A stretch of DNA of 64,000 nt from Candidatus Fermentibacterota bacterium (GTDB taxonomy: Bacteria > Fermentibacterota > Fermentibacteria > Fermentibacterales > Fermentibacteraceae). The translations under genes were made by a program, and so were the position numbers. A model generated the notes under the pieces. It searched no databases. It had not been told where the DNA came from and saw only the letters and a list, made by a program, of their open reading frames with translations. The stretch spans positions 1 to 64,000 of the forward strand of contig PDSZ01000041.1 of NCBI GenBank assembly GCA_002748705.1, written 5' to 3'. Shown here piece after piece: positions 1-8,135 of the stretch (its first letter is position 1; every line of letters starts with the position of its first letter).

Positions 1-545
1 ACGAAAAGCCCTCTATACAAGCACTGGAAAGGTCACAGGGCTATCTTCGCTTCAATGACGGAAAAACATTCACGGGCTTCAGTGACAGATACAAGCGCCA
101 TGGAACAACAACTCTTTTCGCCGCCCTGGAGGTCGCAACCGGTCTGGTAAAAACCGGACATTTCAAACGGAGGCGTCGTCGCGAGTTTCTCCAGTTCATG
201 AATCAGGTTGTATCACAGTATCCTGAGGATCAGGAGATTCATGTCATACTTGATAACCTGAATACTCACAAGAAAAAGAATGGCAATTGGTTATCGCGTC
301 ATCCCAATGTTCATTTTCACTTCACCCCAACGAATGCAAGCTGGTTGAATCAGATTGAAGTGTGGTTCAGTATACTGACGGTGAGAGTGCTGAGAAATGG
401 GAGTTACACTTCCCCCAGACAGGTCAGAAACGCAATTGAGAAGTATACTGAAGCCTATTGTGAAGATTGCAGACCTTTCAAATGGACCAAGGAAAAGGTG
501 CACCAGGTTACTCTCAAGAGATGTTTCGCTGATTTATGCAAGTAG
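1..545 (+). CDS. IS630-family transposase, 3' part (5' end outside window)
   Basis: The frame is open from position 3 to a TAG at 543-545, so the window cuts the gene and the first ATG inside (198) is not its start. The upstream residues read EKPSIQALER and RHGTTTLFAALEVATG, typical of the DDE domain of IS630/Tc1-mariner-like transposases. The second catalytic Asp lies in HVILDNLNTHK and the acidic third residue in NQIEVWFSIL; the first Asp should sit just left of position 1. The surviving part shows no frameshift, so the element may be intact to the left. An insertion-sequence end-like repeat starts 3 nt after the stop. Family assignment is from recognised motifs only. Confidence 0.85.
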   Translation, partial: EKPSIQALERSQGYLRFNDGKTFTGFSDRYKRHGTTTLFAALEVATGLVKTGHFKRRRRREFLQFMNQVVSQYPEDQEIHVILDNLNTHKKKNGNWLSRHPNVHFHFTPTNASWLNQIEVWFSILTVRVLRNGSYTSPRQVRNAIEKYTEAYCEDCRPFKWTKEKVHQVTLKRCFADLCK

Positions 546-547
546 AT

Positions 548-570
548 ACTAGGCTGGTGAGAAATCCGGG
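548..570 (+). repeat. 23-bp IS-end-like repeat, copy A
   Basis: This 23-bp segment is identical to 2774-2796 and lies in the same orientation. Copy B sits about 100 nt upstream of the IS1380-type transposase start, where that element's terminal repeat is expected. Copy A begins 3 nt after the IS630 stop. It could be the end of a second, otherwise lost IS1380-type element or the end of the IS630 element. Because the copies are direct rather than inverted, they are not the two ends of one element. Confidence 0.7.
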
Positions 571-592
571 TTAGTAATGCTTATAACTCTCA

Positions 593-1612
593 TTAGTATA
601 TCATTTCATACTCATAGACAACTGCATCTTCATATGAAGCTGTATAGAAATAGCGTCCATCAACAACTTCAATGGACACATTAGGTTTTTCTGAAGGAAC
701 TTGGGTGAAAAAGTACCCTAGAAGTTCCCCTGAGTCTTTATCATATACATCTACTCTATAACCGCTTTCTGTTACTCCCTGATCCCATAGAACATAGACT
801 CTATCCTCGCTGACACATAGGTCCCATACTACTGGTGTAAGTACTCGCTGTCCATGTGGAGGTTGTGGGTCATAGATTGCCTCATGAGGACTTTCTCCAA
901 CAACTGAATACACCATCTCACCTGTCACATCATACTTATATAACCTATAATCAACTATACTGGAGTAATATACATTACCTTCCTCATCAACATCCAATAC
1001 ACAACTTGAGACAGCGTATCTTTCCCAACCCGGCATATCTTCTGTGTCCACCCCAAGAGATCCAAATTGATCAGTAATCTCACCATTTTGATTTAATATT
1101 ATAATAGGACTATATTTCTCCTAATTCACTATTGCAACTGCATTTATTGCTATTGCTGTTGAGTCAATTACAGCTAAATCAAATATCGTCTCGACTTCAG
1201 GGGAAATAGTCTCTATGTATTCACCGTTTGAGTTGTATTTTTCAATCCATATAGGTTCATTTATGAGATATATGATATCTCTTGTGTCTATTGCACAATT
1301 ATGGTTCAGATAATTGAATTCACCTGGCGCTTCTCCTGCCCGGCCAAAATCATACAGATACTGACCATTTTTATCAAATGCAAGTATCCTCATAGCGACA
1401 GGATCAAGAATTAACAATCTACCCATGCTATCAATACAAATGGAGCCTGGTGTGAAGCAAAGCTCATGATTTAAGCTATTACCATCAATTTCCATTTTTC
1501 TCTTCAGATTAGCAATCTCATTAACTACGGGACTATTATCACAAGAGAAGACAATAAATAACAAAACGCTTATGAAATATGGTACTAGTCTTAATACTCC
1601 ATTAATTTTCAT
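593..1612 (-). pseudogene. Six-bladed beta-propeller lipoprotein interrupted by in-frame TAG
   Basis: One frame runs from ATG at 1612 (preceded by GGAG, 4 nt spacer) to the stop at 593, broken only by a TAG at 1121-1123. The two halves are 163 and 152 residues by their own starts, and reading through gives about 339 residues, close to the intact paralogue at 2942-4066. The N-terminus has a hydrophobic signal and a lipobox-like VFSC. Repeats such as SICIDSMGRLLILD, FDKNGQYLYDFGRAGEAPGEF and VLDVDEEGNVYYSS are six-bladed (NHL-like) propeller blades. The frame is unchanged across the stop, so this is a recent nonsense mutation, or less likely amber recoding. It lies between IS relics. The function of these exported propellers is unknown. 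Confidence 0.75.
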
Positions 1613-1734
1613 TGTACTCCTGTATAAATGTTTGATTCACTTCTATTAACTCCATTAATCTAACTAAGTTTTCCTTAATTCTTCTTCGCTCAATAGTACA
1701 TGCTCCTTCCCTATCGACAACTGAAAACGACTTA

Positions 1735-2674
1735 CTCCAGCTTTTGCTCCTGGTCATGTACCAGAATGAAGTAAACACTCTGGCTGACTTTCCGGCCTCC
1801 TCGTACTTCTTGCGGGCAGCTCTGAGCTGAGGCTTTATCATCTTGTTCAACAGAGGGTTTTTTCGAAAAACCGAGGATATACTTGACCCCATGGTCTTCA
1901 CACCATTTCATAATGTAATCCCGGCTGAATCCGCTGTCTCCCCGTACAACAATCCCCACCCTGGGCCACCTTGATCTCAACCTGCTGATGATGAAGCTGT
2001 TCTGCACTGTTCCGGGCAGGATCAATGCTGGAGGTTCCAAGTAACGCACAGAGAGGATGATCGTTACAGAATATGTAAAGCGGTTGATAGCAATGACTGT
2101 CATAGTACCTGTTGAAATGCTTCCCTTCCTGGTCGCCATGTATCTTGTCATCTGTGGCATCTATATCGAGAACAAGCTCCTTTGGAGTCCTCTTCTTCAT
2201 CTCGGTGATCCGAATGCAAGAACTCACAAGAGCTTCACGGACCATATTCGTGTTCACCTGTGTACGACAGTATCTGTCACACTTCTCAGTACTCAGCTCA
2301 AGTCTGTTCAGGGTACTCTTTCCGACAAGTGCTTTGCCTCGGTATTCGGCGGATCGCCGGTTCTCACCAGTGAGATCGGTCTTTCCAACGGCAAGAGCGA
2401 GCAGAGGATCTGTTCTCAAACGATCATGATCATCCAGATCTTCGTACCCGAGAGCAAGACTGTAAACCCTCTGAGCAACAAGCTCCTCGACGGTGTGTTC
2501 AATGAGGGCTGGATTCCTGTGATCCTGAAAACAGTCAGCAAGTTCGCTTATTACTCCTGTGCGAGCTTCCACCTCACGCAGAAGGAGAGCACCTCCATCT
2601 GTGGAGACATACCCTCCATCGAACTTGCCTACTTCAGTCTCCCAGCCCTTGAAATTCAAACTGTGATTGACCAT
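1735..2674 (-). pseudogene. IS1380-family transposase, frameshifted and 3'-truncated
   Basis: ATG at 2674 starts a typical IS1380 N-terminus with LALGYEDLDDHDRLRTDP and GKSTLNRLE. The first catalytic Asp is in LVLDIDATDDKIHGDQEGK. Near 2040 the frame shifts, and the next frame gives PPALILPGTVQNSFIISRL and the second catalytic motif RGDSGFSRDYIMKWCED. A second shift near 1870 gives KNPLLNKMIKPQLRAARKKY and ends in WYMTRSKSWSK at about 1738. The C-terminal third with the catalytic Glu is absent. The same third frame continues to 1602 as EGACTIERRRIKENLVRLMELIEV, probably the tail of an unrelated host gene that overlaps the propeller start by 11 nt. The element cannot transpose by itself. Confidence 0.85.
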
Positions 2675-2773
2675 TATTGGAGTGACACTTTGTATTCATG
2701 ATCAGGCCGTTTCTGTGAGAGTGCTATCTTTGTGCTTTCTAACAAAATATAACACTTTGAAGCGGCCTTTTCA

Positions 2774-2796
2774 ACTAGGCTGGTGAGAAATCCGGG
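2774..2796 (+). repeat. 23-bp IS-end-like repeat, copy B (IS1380 upstream end)
   Basis: Identical to 548-570. It lies 100 nt upstream of the IS1380-type transposase start and reads outward as CCCGGATTTCTCACC on the minus strand, so it is the likely left terminal repeat of that element. The matching inverted end at the other side is missing, in line with the truncation near 1738. Confidence 0.65.
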
Positions 2797-2941
2797 CTGA
2801 TCAGCCGGTGTGTGTGTATCAGGAAGCGAGCCTTGATAGAGCTGCTCCACATCACAATACCGTAAGCAGCTGAACACGCAGAGTAGTCGAACCCATGCAG
2901 GTTGCTTCGTGTTGGGGCAAGTTGGACAATGGGAAAATACC

Positions 2942-4066
2942 ATGAATAAAGTGCTGTACATTGCTATAATCTCCATTATTGCAATTGCCTGGTTATGCTG
3001 TTCAGCTGAACAGGAAGATATGCTGCTCGAGTCGCATGATTGTGCATTTGACACCTTGTGTGTTGTGCTGGAGATCGGTGAAGAGTGGGGGGACTCAACC
3101 AACACATTCAGTTCAATAGCAGATGCTGCTATCGATGGACGGTCAAGGATATTGATCATGGATGAAATAGAGGCCTGTGTCAAGGTGTTTAACGGGCAGG
3201 GAGAGTTTATTCAGCAGGTGTCCCGCAGAGGATACGGACCAGGTGAGTTAAGGTCTCCCAGAGGCCTTTTCACAATGCCTGATGGCAGGATAGGGATTGT
3301 TGCTCCAGGACAGCAGGGCTATGTCATCTTCAATGACTCTCTTCATTTTCTTGAGGAGATCTCTCTCTGGCCGGAGAACAGCCCGTATCATGTTACTGCG
3401 ATTTCCGATCAAAAAGTAGCTGTCTGCAGGTATTTTGACATTTCCCTTGAAAACAGTGTTGTAATGTACCAAACCATATGCATCCATGATCTCCATAGCG
3501 CTGATCCCGAGCTTGTACTCTGGCAGGATTCTCTTGAGTTGTCGAAGGCTGACCTGTTTCAGAGTCCCTCATCAGCATTCAGATATGCATTCATCGAAAG
3601 GCCGAGAACTTCCACTGGGGTTGGTGGAGGTGTGCTGTTTGCTGTTCCTGGCACGGACACATACTCCCTGATGGGATGGGATTCTAGTGGAACTCAGATC
3701 CTATCTATAAGCAGGGAAGTGGAGAAGGTTGAGAGAAGCCTTGAAGAGATAGATGCGGAGATGTTCTTCATCAGCAGCAGGTTCAGGCGGAGTCAAGGCA
3801 GTGCTTTACCATTTGCTTACTTCCCCAGTCAGTGGCGTAACCAGATATCAGATGTCGGGATCGGACCCGACTCATTGATATGGGTAAGACGGAGAACAAC
3901 CACAGAACCCTGCTTCGATATCTACACTCATACAGGAGAGCTGATCCGATCCACTTTGTTCCCCACCGATGGATTGTTCTGGGAAACAAGAATAACAGAG
4001 AAAGGCGTGCTTGCCTGGGAGCTTGATCCACTTGATGGGTTCCAGCGGTTGTACCTTATCAGATAA
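2942..4066 (+). CDS. Six-bladed beta-propeller lipoprotein
   Basis: The start is ATG 2942, preceded by GGGA at 7-8 nt; an in-frame ATG at 2909 lacks a ribosome site and precedes the signal. The 374-residue product begins with a Lys-containing n-region, a hydrophobic stretch (VLYIAIISIIAIAWL) and a CC pair that can serve as the lipidation site. Blades follow: RSRILIMDEIEACVKVFNGQGEF, cut here to its core features, then the GYGPGELRSPRGLFTMPDGR turn seen in 6-bladed propellers of the DUF5128 type, and later blades ending near IWVRRRTTTEPCFDIYTHTG. It is probably anchored in the outer or inner membrane, facing the periplasm. The substrate is unknown. It is one of three such genes in the window, all next to insertion sequences. 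Confidence 0.75.
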   Translation: MNKVLYIAIISIIAIAWLCCSAEQEDMLLESHDCAFDTLCVVLEIGEEWGDSTNTFSSIADAAIDGRSRILIMDEIEACVKVFNGQGEFIQQVSRRGYGPGELRSPRGLFTMPDGRIGIVAPGQQGYVIFNDSLHFLEEISLWPENSPYHVTAISDQKVAVCRYFDISLENSVVMYQTICIHDLHSADPELVLWQDSLELSKADLFQSPSSAFRYAFIERPRTSTGVGGGVLFAVPGTDTYSLMGWDSSGTQILSISREVEKVERSLEEIDAEMFFISSRFRRSQGSALPFAYFPSQWRNQISDVGIGPDSLIWVRRRTTTEPCFDIYTHTGELIRSTLFPTDGLFWETRITEKGVLAWELDPLDGFQRLYLIR

Positions 4067-4084
4067 CAGTTGCAGGCCTCCTGA

Positions 4085-4473
4085 CTTCGCCGGCAGAACA
4101 AGGTCACCAGAACCGCAACAGATGTCCCCGACCTCGTGGAAAAGACAGTACTCAAACAGCCTGAAACTATAAAGCTCCAGTTCATCAGCGACGGCATTGA
4201 CCCCATGGCGGACTGAATGAAGACCAGCTTGCACAGGTGATAGCCAACCTGGCAGGTAACGTCATACAGGCAATGGGCAGAAAGGGTATTCTTACCATCA
4301 GGACCGGGGGTAACCCCAACCAGATCACCATCGAGGTTCAAGACAACGGTCCCGGCATACCCAGAGAGAATGTCAAGAAGATATTCGAGCCCTTTTTCAC
4401 CACGAAGAAGTGCGGCTCGGGCACAGGTCTCGGACTCGCGGTAACCTGCAGCATCGTAAACAGGACTTTCTGA
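4085..4473 (+). pseudogene. Histidine kinase relic (HATPase_c domain), frameshifted
   Basis: Two frames together give the end of a PAS/NtrB-type sensor kinase. The first (4085-4213) reads VPDLVEKTVLKQPETIKLQ and ends at a TGA right after PMAD. The second continues at about 4216 with NEDQLAQVIANLAGNVIQAM (N box), then VQDNGPGIP (G1), IFEPFFTTK (F box) and GTGLGLAV (G2), and stops early after VTCSIVNRTF, where a full kinase would continue with H-G-G. The upstream sensor and phospho-accepting His regions are absent. It lies between a propeller gene and an IS relic. It is not expected to be functional. Confidence 0.8.
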
Positions 4474-4516
4474 GTTAAATCAAAAACAGAGCTGTAACAT
4501 ATACGCATACAGCGCG

Positions 4517-4839
4517 TTAAGGGTTGCGCTTCTGTAAGACTCCTTTTCCGTTTATCTCGCAGCCGAATGCCTTCAGTACCTCTTTCCGGGTCTTCGCAGG
4601 GGTCTCGATGACCTTCTTGACCTCAGGCTCTTTCGGAGAGTAACCATGTTAAGATTGGACATCTCTTCAAGTATTGTCCTGCCGCTCAGCCTGTTCTTCC
4701 CGCTCCTGTTACGGTTTACCCTGATCTCAAGGAGCGTCAGCACAGTAAGAGCAATTACGCATGTCAGCAGGTGACACCTGATCTTGCCGTCAGTCCATTG
4801 GTACATGGGATTTACCCTGATATGCTCACTTGCCTTCTG
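4517..4839 (-). pseudogene. IS1634/IS4-like transposase C-terminal relic
   Basis: Reading the minus strand directly after the glycosyltransferase stop gives SEHIRVNPMYQWTDGKI, then RCHLLTCVIALTVLTLLEI, the helical end of IS1634-type DDE transposases. The frame shifts near 4645, after which KVIETPAKTRKEVLKAFGC and INGKGVLQKRNP end at a TAA at 4517-4519. Only the last 100 or so residues remain. The relic abuts the glycosyltransferase stop codon exactly, so an old insertion or deletion joint lies there. Confidence 0.65.
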
Positions 4840-6003
4840 TCAGTTGAGGTGCTGCATGCAGCTTTCGGTGATGGTGGTGAAGCAGCGGTTCCATGTGAAT
4901 TGTTCGGCGAAATCTCTGAACTGTCGGCGTTTTTCCCGTGGGGTGTTTATTGCTTTGATGATGGCGTCTGCCAGCGCTTCACCTGAGTCCCAGGGGGCGT
5001 AGGTGGAGTTACCTTCTGCCTGGTGCACCAGTTCTGCTGCTGCTGCTTCTCTGCAGGCGACTACAGGCGTTCCGCAGTCCAGAGCTTCAAGGGTTGCCAG
5101 TGAAAAGGTTTCGCAGGGGCCGGCTGAGATGAATGCATCTGCGCTTGCCATTAGTTCAGCTGCCTGGTCTCTGGTGTTGATTCTGCTGATGAGTTTAAGT
5201 TTGTCAGGGTGGGCTGAGGCTGCCTTCTGGAGTTTTCTTTTGCAGTGTCCTCCGCCTGCTGCCACAATTATGATGTTCTCATCTTGAAAAAGATGGCGGA
5301 ATGCTTTCAGGAGAACTGATATGCCTTTTTCCGGTGCAAGTCTGCCCATGTAGAGTGCGATCTTCTTTCCGTTAACCGCTCCCAGGTCTTTTCTCAGCTG
5401 TTCTGATCTTCTGTCGGGATGAAAGGTAATCGGGTCGGCTCCCAGAGGTACTTTCTTAATGTTGCTCAGCCCTGCTTCTCTCAGTTTTGAGAGGGAGTAG
5501 TCACTGGCTGCAAAAACTGTTTTGAGCAGTTTGTACCCTCTTACCATTTTAGGAGAGGCGAGTCTTTTGAAAAGTACAGGTATGGGGCCTTTTCCTATTC
5601 CCAGTACGCTTAGAGGCAGAGCTTCAGGCCAGTTTGAGTGATAGTAGGCAAATGTGGGTATTCCGCCGGTGAACTCTTTCACCATGTCAGGTACCACAAT
5701 GCCGCTTCCCAGTTCAATGATATCAGGTTTGAGTTCTCTGATGAGATTCTGGAGTTTTGTTTTGTTTGTGAAGAAATAGTAACCGCTGCCTGCCAGTTTC
5801 GGGGACTTTATGCCGATGGCGGTGCCTCCGCTTACTTCAGTTCTTGTATCGGCTGAAGCAGGGTACGCAAGAAAGTTCTCGATTCCGTTTTGCCTGCACC
5901 ACTTCATCTTCTGGTGGTGGTAAACTCGTATGCCGCCTCCTGCAGGGGAATACAGGTTGTTGATGTCCAGTATTCTCAAGTTACCTTTCAGTTTCTTGCT
6001 CAC
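4840..6003 (-). CDS. GT4-family glycosyltransferase
   Basis: GTG start at 6003 overlaps the TAG of the upstream NlpC/P60 gene by 1 nt. The 387-residue protein has the GT-B fold: an N-terminal Rossmann half opening with ILDINNLYSPAGGGIRVYHH, and a C-terminal half with GADPITFHP, YMGRLAPEKGISVLLKAF and the nucleotide-sugar motif GPCETFSLATLEALDCGTPVV. It probably transfers a sugar from a nucleotide donor to a lipid or surface glycan at the cytoplasmic membrane. It is the last gene of the lipid A/cell-wall run, which suits an LPS or glycolipid role, but the substrate cannot be read from sequence. The C-terminus ends at an IS relic and may have been trimmed slightly. Confidence 0.85.
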   Translation of the reverse strand: MSKKLKGNLRILDINNLYSPAGGGIRVYHHQKMKWCRQNGIENFLAYPASADTRTEVSGGTAIGIKSPKLAGSGYYFFTNKTKLQNLIRELKPDIIELGSGIVVPDMVKEFTGGIPTFAYYHSNWPEALPLSVLGIGKGPIPVLFKRLASPKMVRGYKLLKTVFAASDYSLSKLREAGLSNIKKVPLGADPITFHPDRRSEQLRKDLGAVNGKKIALYMGRLAPEKGISVLLKAFRHLFQDENIIIVAAGGGHCKRKLQKAASAHPDKLKLISRINTRDQAAELMASADAFISAGPCETFSLATLEALDCGTPVVACREAAAAELVHQAEGNSTYAPWDSGEALADAIIKAINTPREKRRQFRDFAEQFTWNRCFTTITESCMQHLN

Positions 6004-6536
6004 TACAGGAATCTTCCGCCCTGAACGAATCTGCTTGCGTAATAGGGATGGCTGAGAAGATCTTTTACAACTCCCCTGCTGGTGGATGAATGGACGAATT
6101 CACCGTTGCCCAGATAGATACCGCAGTGGGATATACCTGAACCGGATGTGTTGAAGAAAACCAGGTCACCGTATTTGAGGTTTCCCCTGCTCACATTTGT
6201 TGCTGCCACTGCCTGTCTGGAAGCTCTTCTGGGAATCTCTATGTCTATGGAGCGGTATACAGCCTGAGTAAATCCCGAGCAGTCAACACCGTTCTTAGAA
6301 ACACCGCCGTAAACATAAGGAGTACCCATCCAGCTGTCTATCTCCGCCTGCATTCTGTGCTCCACTGAGCCTGAAGGCTGTGGAGGGGTGGGATTTGTTT
6401 CAGCTCCTGAACCTGAGGCTATTGCCGATGATGGCATAGGGCCGCGGCAGTTAACTCCGGTGCCTCTGTATACAGGTGCAGCAGCGCATCCTGCAAGGAA
6501 GAGTATCAGTATCAGTAATGGGATAACGGTTCTGAT
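6003..6536 (-). CDS. NlpC/P60 lipoprotein (peptidoglycan endopeptidase), apparent ATC start
   Basis: The catalytic domain is clear: MGTPYVYGGVSKNGVDCSGF carries the active Cys, and SHCGIYLGNGEFVHSS the His region of NlpC/P60 hydrolases that cut stem-peptide bonds. The first ATG (6437) would leave about 144 residues without a signal. The same frame is open upstream and encodes TVIPLLILILFLAGC, a textbook lipoprotein signal with LAGC lipobox. No ATG, GTG or TTG lies between the nadB stop (6546-6548) and this signal; GGAG at 6542-6545 stands 5 nt before ATC at 6536. Either ATC is a rare start codon or the original start was lost. The gene follows nadB in the operon. The domain call is firm; the start is uncertain. 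Confidence 0.75.
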   Translation of the reverse strand: MRTVIPLLILILFLAGCAAAPVYRGTGVNCRGPMPSSAIASGSGAETNPTPPQPSGSVEHRMQAEIDSWMGTPYVYGGVSKNGVDCSGFTQAVYRSIDIEIPRRASRQAVAATNVSRGNLKYGDLVFFNTSGSGISHCGIYLGNGEFVHSSTSRGVVKDLLSHPYYASRFVQGGRFL

Positions 6537-6545
6537 AAAAACTCC

Positions 6546-8135
6546 TTACTGATCTTTTCTGAGCAGTGTGTCCCTCTTAATATGTGAGGGTTCAGGGCAG
6601 TCGAGAAGATAATGAAGCCCTACGCTTTCCCTGCGGTTCAGCGCGCTTCGTACAATCAGCCTGGCAACTGCGGTAAGGTTCCTCAGTTCCAGCTGCTCTC
6701 TGGTTGGAAGGAGTGTCCAGTAGTCTTCCTCAACCTCTTCAGAGAGAACATCTATGAGCTTCAGGGCTCTTCTCAGCCTCTTGTCTGTTCTGACAATGCC
6801 TACATAATCCCACATGACACTTCTGAGGCTTGCCCATGAATGATCTATGAGAACACTCTCTTCAAGTGGCTCTGCCCTGCCGTAAGACCAGTCTCTGATG
6901 TTCACTTCAGGAATTGGATCTGGAATATTGTTTTTAATGGCTTCGGCAGCCTTGATACCCATTACCCCTGCTTCAAGAAGACTGTTGCTGCCCAGTCGGT
7001 TGGCACCGTGAAAACCTGTTGAGGCAGCTTCACCTATAACCCTGAGCCCTGTCATCTCAGTGCTGCCGTCTGTTGACGCGACAACACCGCCTACGCAGTA
7101 ATGGGCAGCAGGGACAACCGGAATGGGTTCGTTCCAGGGTTCTATGCCCACTGCGAGAACCCCTGTGGTTACTTCAGGGAAGTTATCTTCGAGGAAATCC
7201 TTTGTAAGGTGCGATGCATCAAGGAGCATGTGGTCGGTGCCGTACCTCTTCATCTCGCTGTCTATGGCTCTGGCGACGATGTCCCTTGGGGCAAGCTCCA
7301 TTCTGTTTTCATCGTAGTACTTCATGAACCTTTTGCCGGCTTCGTTCTTCAGCTGAGCCCCTTCGCCTCTGAGAGCTTCAGTTATCAGGAAGTTGCGTTT
7401 CTCAGGGTGAAAGAGGCAGGTGGGATGGAACTGGTAGAACTCCATGTTCCTAACTGTCAGACCTGCGCGGTATGCCATTGCTATGCCGTCACCTGTGGCG
7501 AAATCCTGATTGGAGGTGTACCGGTATACCTTTCCTGCTCCTCCTGTGGCCAGAATGGTCTCCCTGGCCAGAAAGGTGCGCACCTTTCCGTCCAGAAGCA
7601 CATAGGCGCCGAGACACCTGTCACTTCCCTTTGTGAGCAGTGAAAGAGCCTCTCTGGAGGCTGTGATAAGGTTTATGGCAAAGGCGTTCTCTATGAGGGT
7701 TACATTCTTTCGCTTTCTGCACCGGTCTGCCAGGTGTTCAGAGATGAACCTGCCAGTCTGGTCAAAGTAGTGCAGGACTCTTCTGAAGGAGTGGCCGCCC
7801 TCCATTCCTCCGCCGTCGCCGTCGGAGCCTTCAAGGGTTATTCCCCACTTTTCAAGAGCTGTAATAAGTTCAGGGCCAGCGGAGATAATCTCTCTGGCCA
7901 CTGCTTCGTCAACAAGGCCTGCACCGGCTCTCTGGGTGTCCTTAAGGTGCTGCTCAAAACTGTCGTCAGGTGAAGTTACAGCAGCCAGTCCCCCTTGTGC
8001 CAGAAAGGTGCTTCCTGTGGGAAGCTCTGTTTTGCTGAGAATGGTAACATTGTATATGGAAGGAATTTCAAGGGCGCATGTGAGCCCCGCCATTCCCCCT
8101 CCGATAATAAGTATGTCAGTGGATCTTGTCATCAT
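6546..8135 (-). CDS. nadB: L-aspartate oxidase
   Basis: 529 residues, the usual length. The N-terminal FAD site reads DILIIGGGMAGLTCALE, followed by GSTFLAQGGLAAV of the succinate dehydrogenase/aspartate oxidase flavoprotein group, HFDQTGRFI, the substrate-site REDI-like LAPRDIVARAID and HYCVGGV. It oxidises L-aspartate to iminoaspartate, the first step of de novo NAD synthesis; nadA and nadC are not in the window. Two ATG codons in tandem (8135, 8132) overlap the lpxK stop; AAGGA is better spaced for the second. Its place inside a lipid A operon is odd but common in compact genomes. Confidence 0.93.
   Translation of the reverse strand: MMTRSTDILIIGGGMAGLTCALEIPSIYNVTILSKTELPTGSTFLAQGGLAAVTSPDDSFEQHLKDTQRAGAGLVDEAVAREIISAGPELITALEKWGITLEGSDGDGGGMEGGHSFRRVLHYFDQTGRFISEHLADRCRKRKNVTLIENAFAINLITASREALSLLTKGSDRCLGAYVLLDGKVRTFLARETILATGGAGKVYRYTSNQDFATGDGIAMAYRAGLTVRNMEFYQFHPTCLFHPEKRNFLITEALRGEGAQLKNEAGKRFMKYYDENRMELAPRDIVARAIDSEMKRYGTDHMLLDASHLTKDFLEDNFPEVTTGVLAVGIEPWNEPIPVVPAAHYCVGGVVASTDGSTEMTGLRVIGEAASTGFHGANRLGSNSLLEAGVMGIKAAEAIKNNIPDPIPEVNIRDWSYGRAEPLEESVLIDHSWASLRSVMWDYVGIVRTDKRLRRALKLIDVLSEEVEEDYWTLLPTREQLELRNLTAVARLIVRSALNRRESVGLHYLLDCPEPSHIKRDTLLRKDQ

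Noticed and set aside
2057..2701. Plus-strand frames of 105-214 codons over the IS1380 transposase
   Set aside because: Antisense shadows of the transposase, whose motifs are recognisable on the minus strand.
2674..3183. Minus-strand frame of 169 codons across the IS1380 end and the propeller start
   Set aside because: It runs antisense over the signal peptide of the clear lipoprotein and has no ribosome site or family features.
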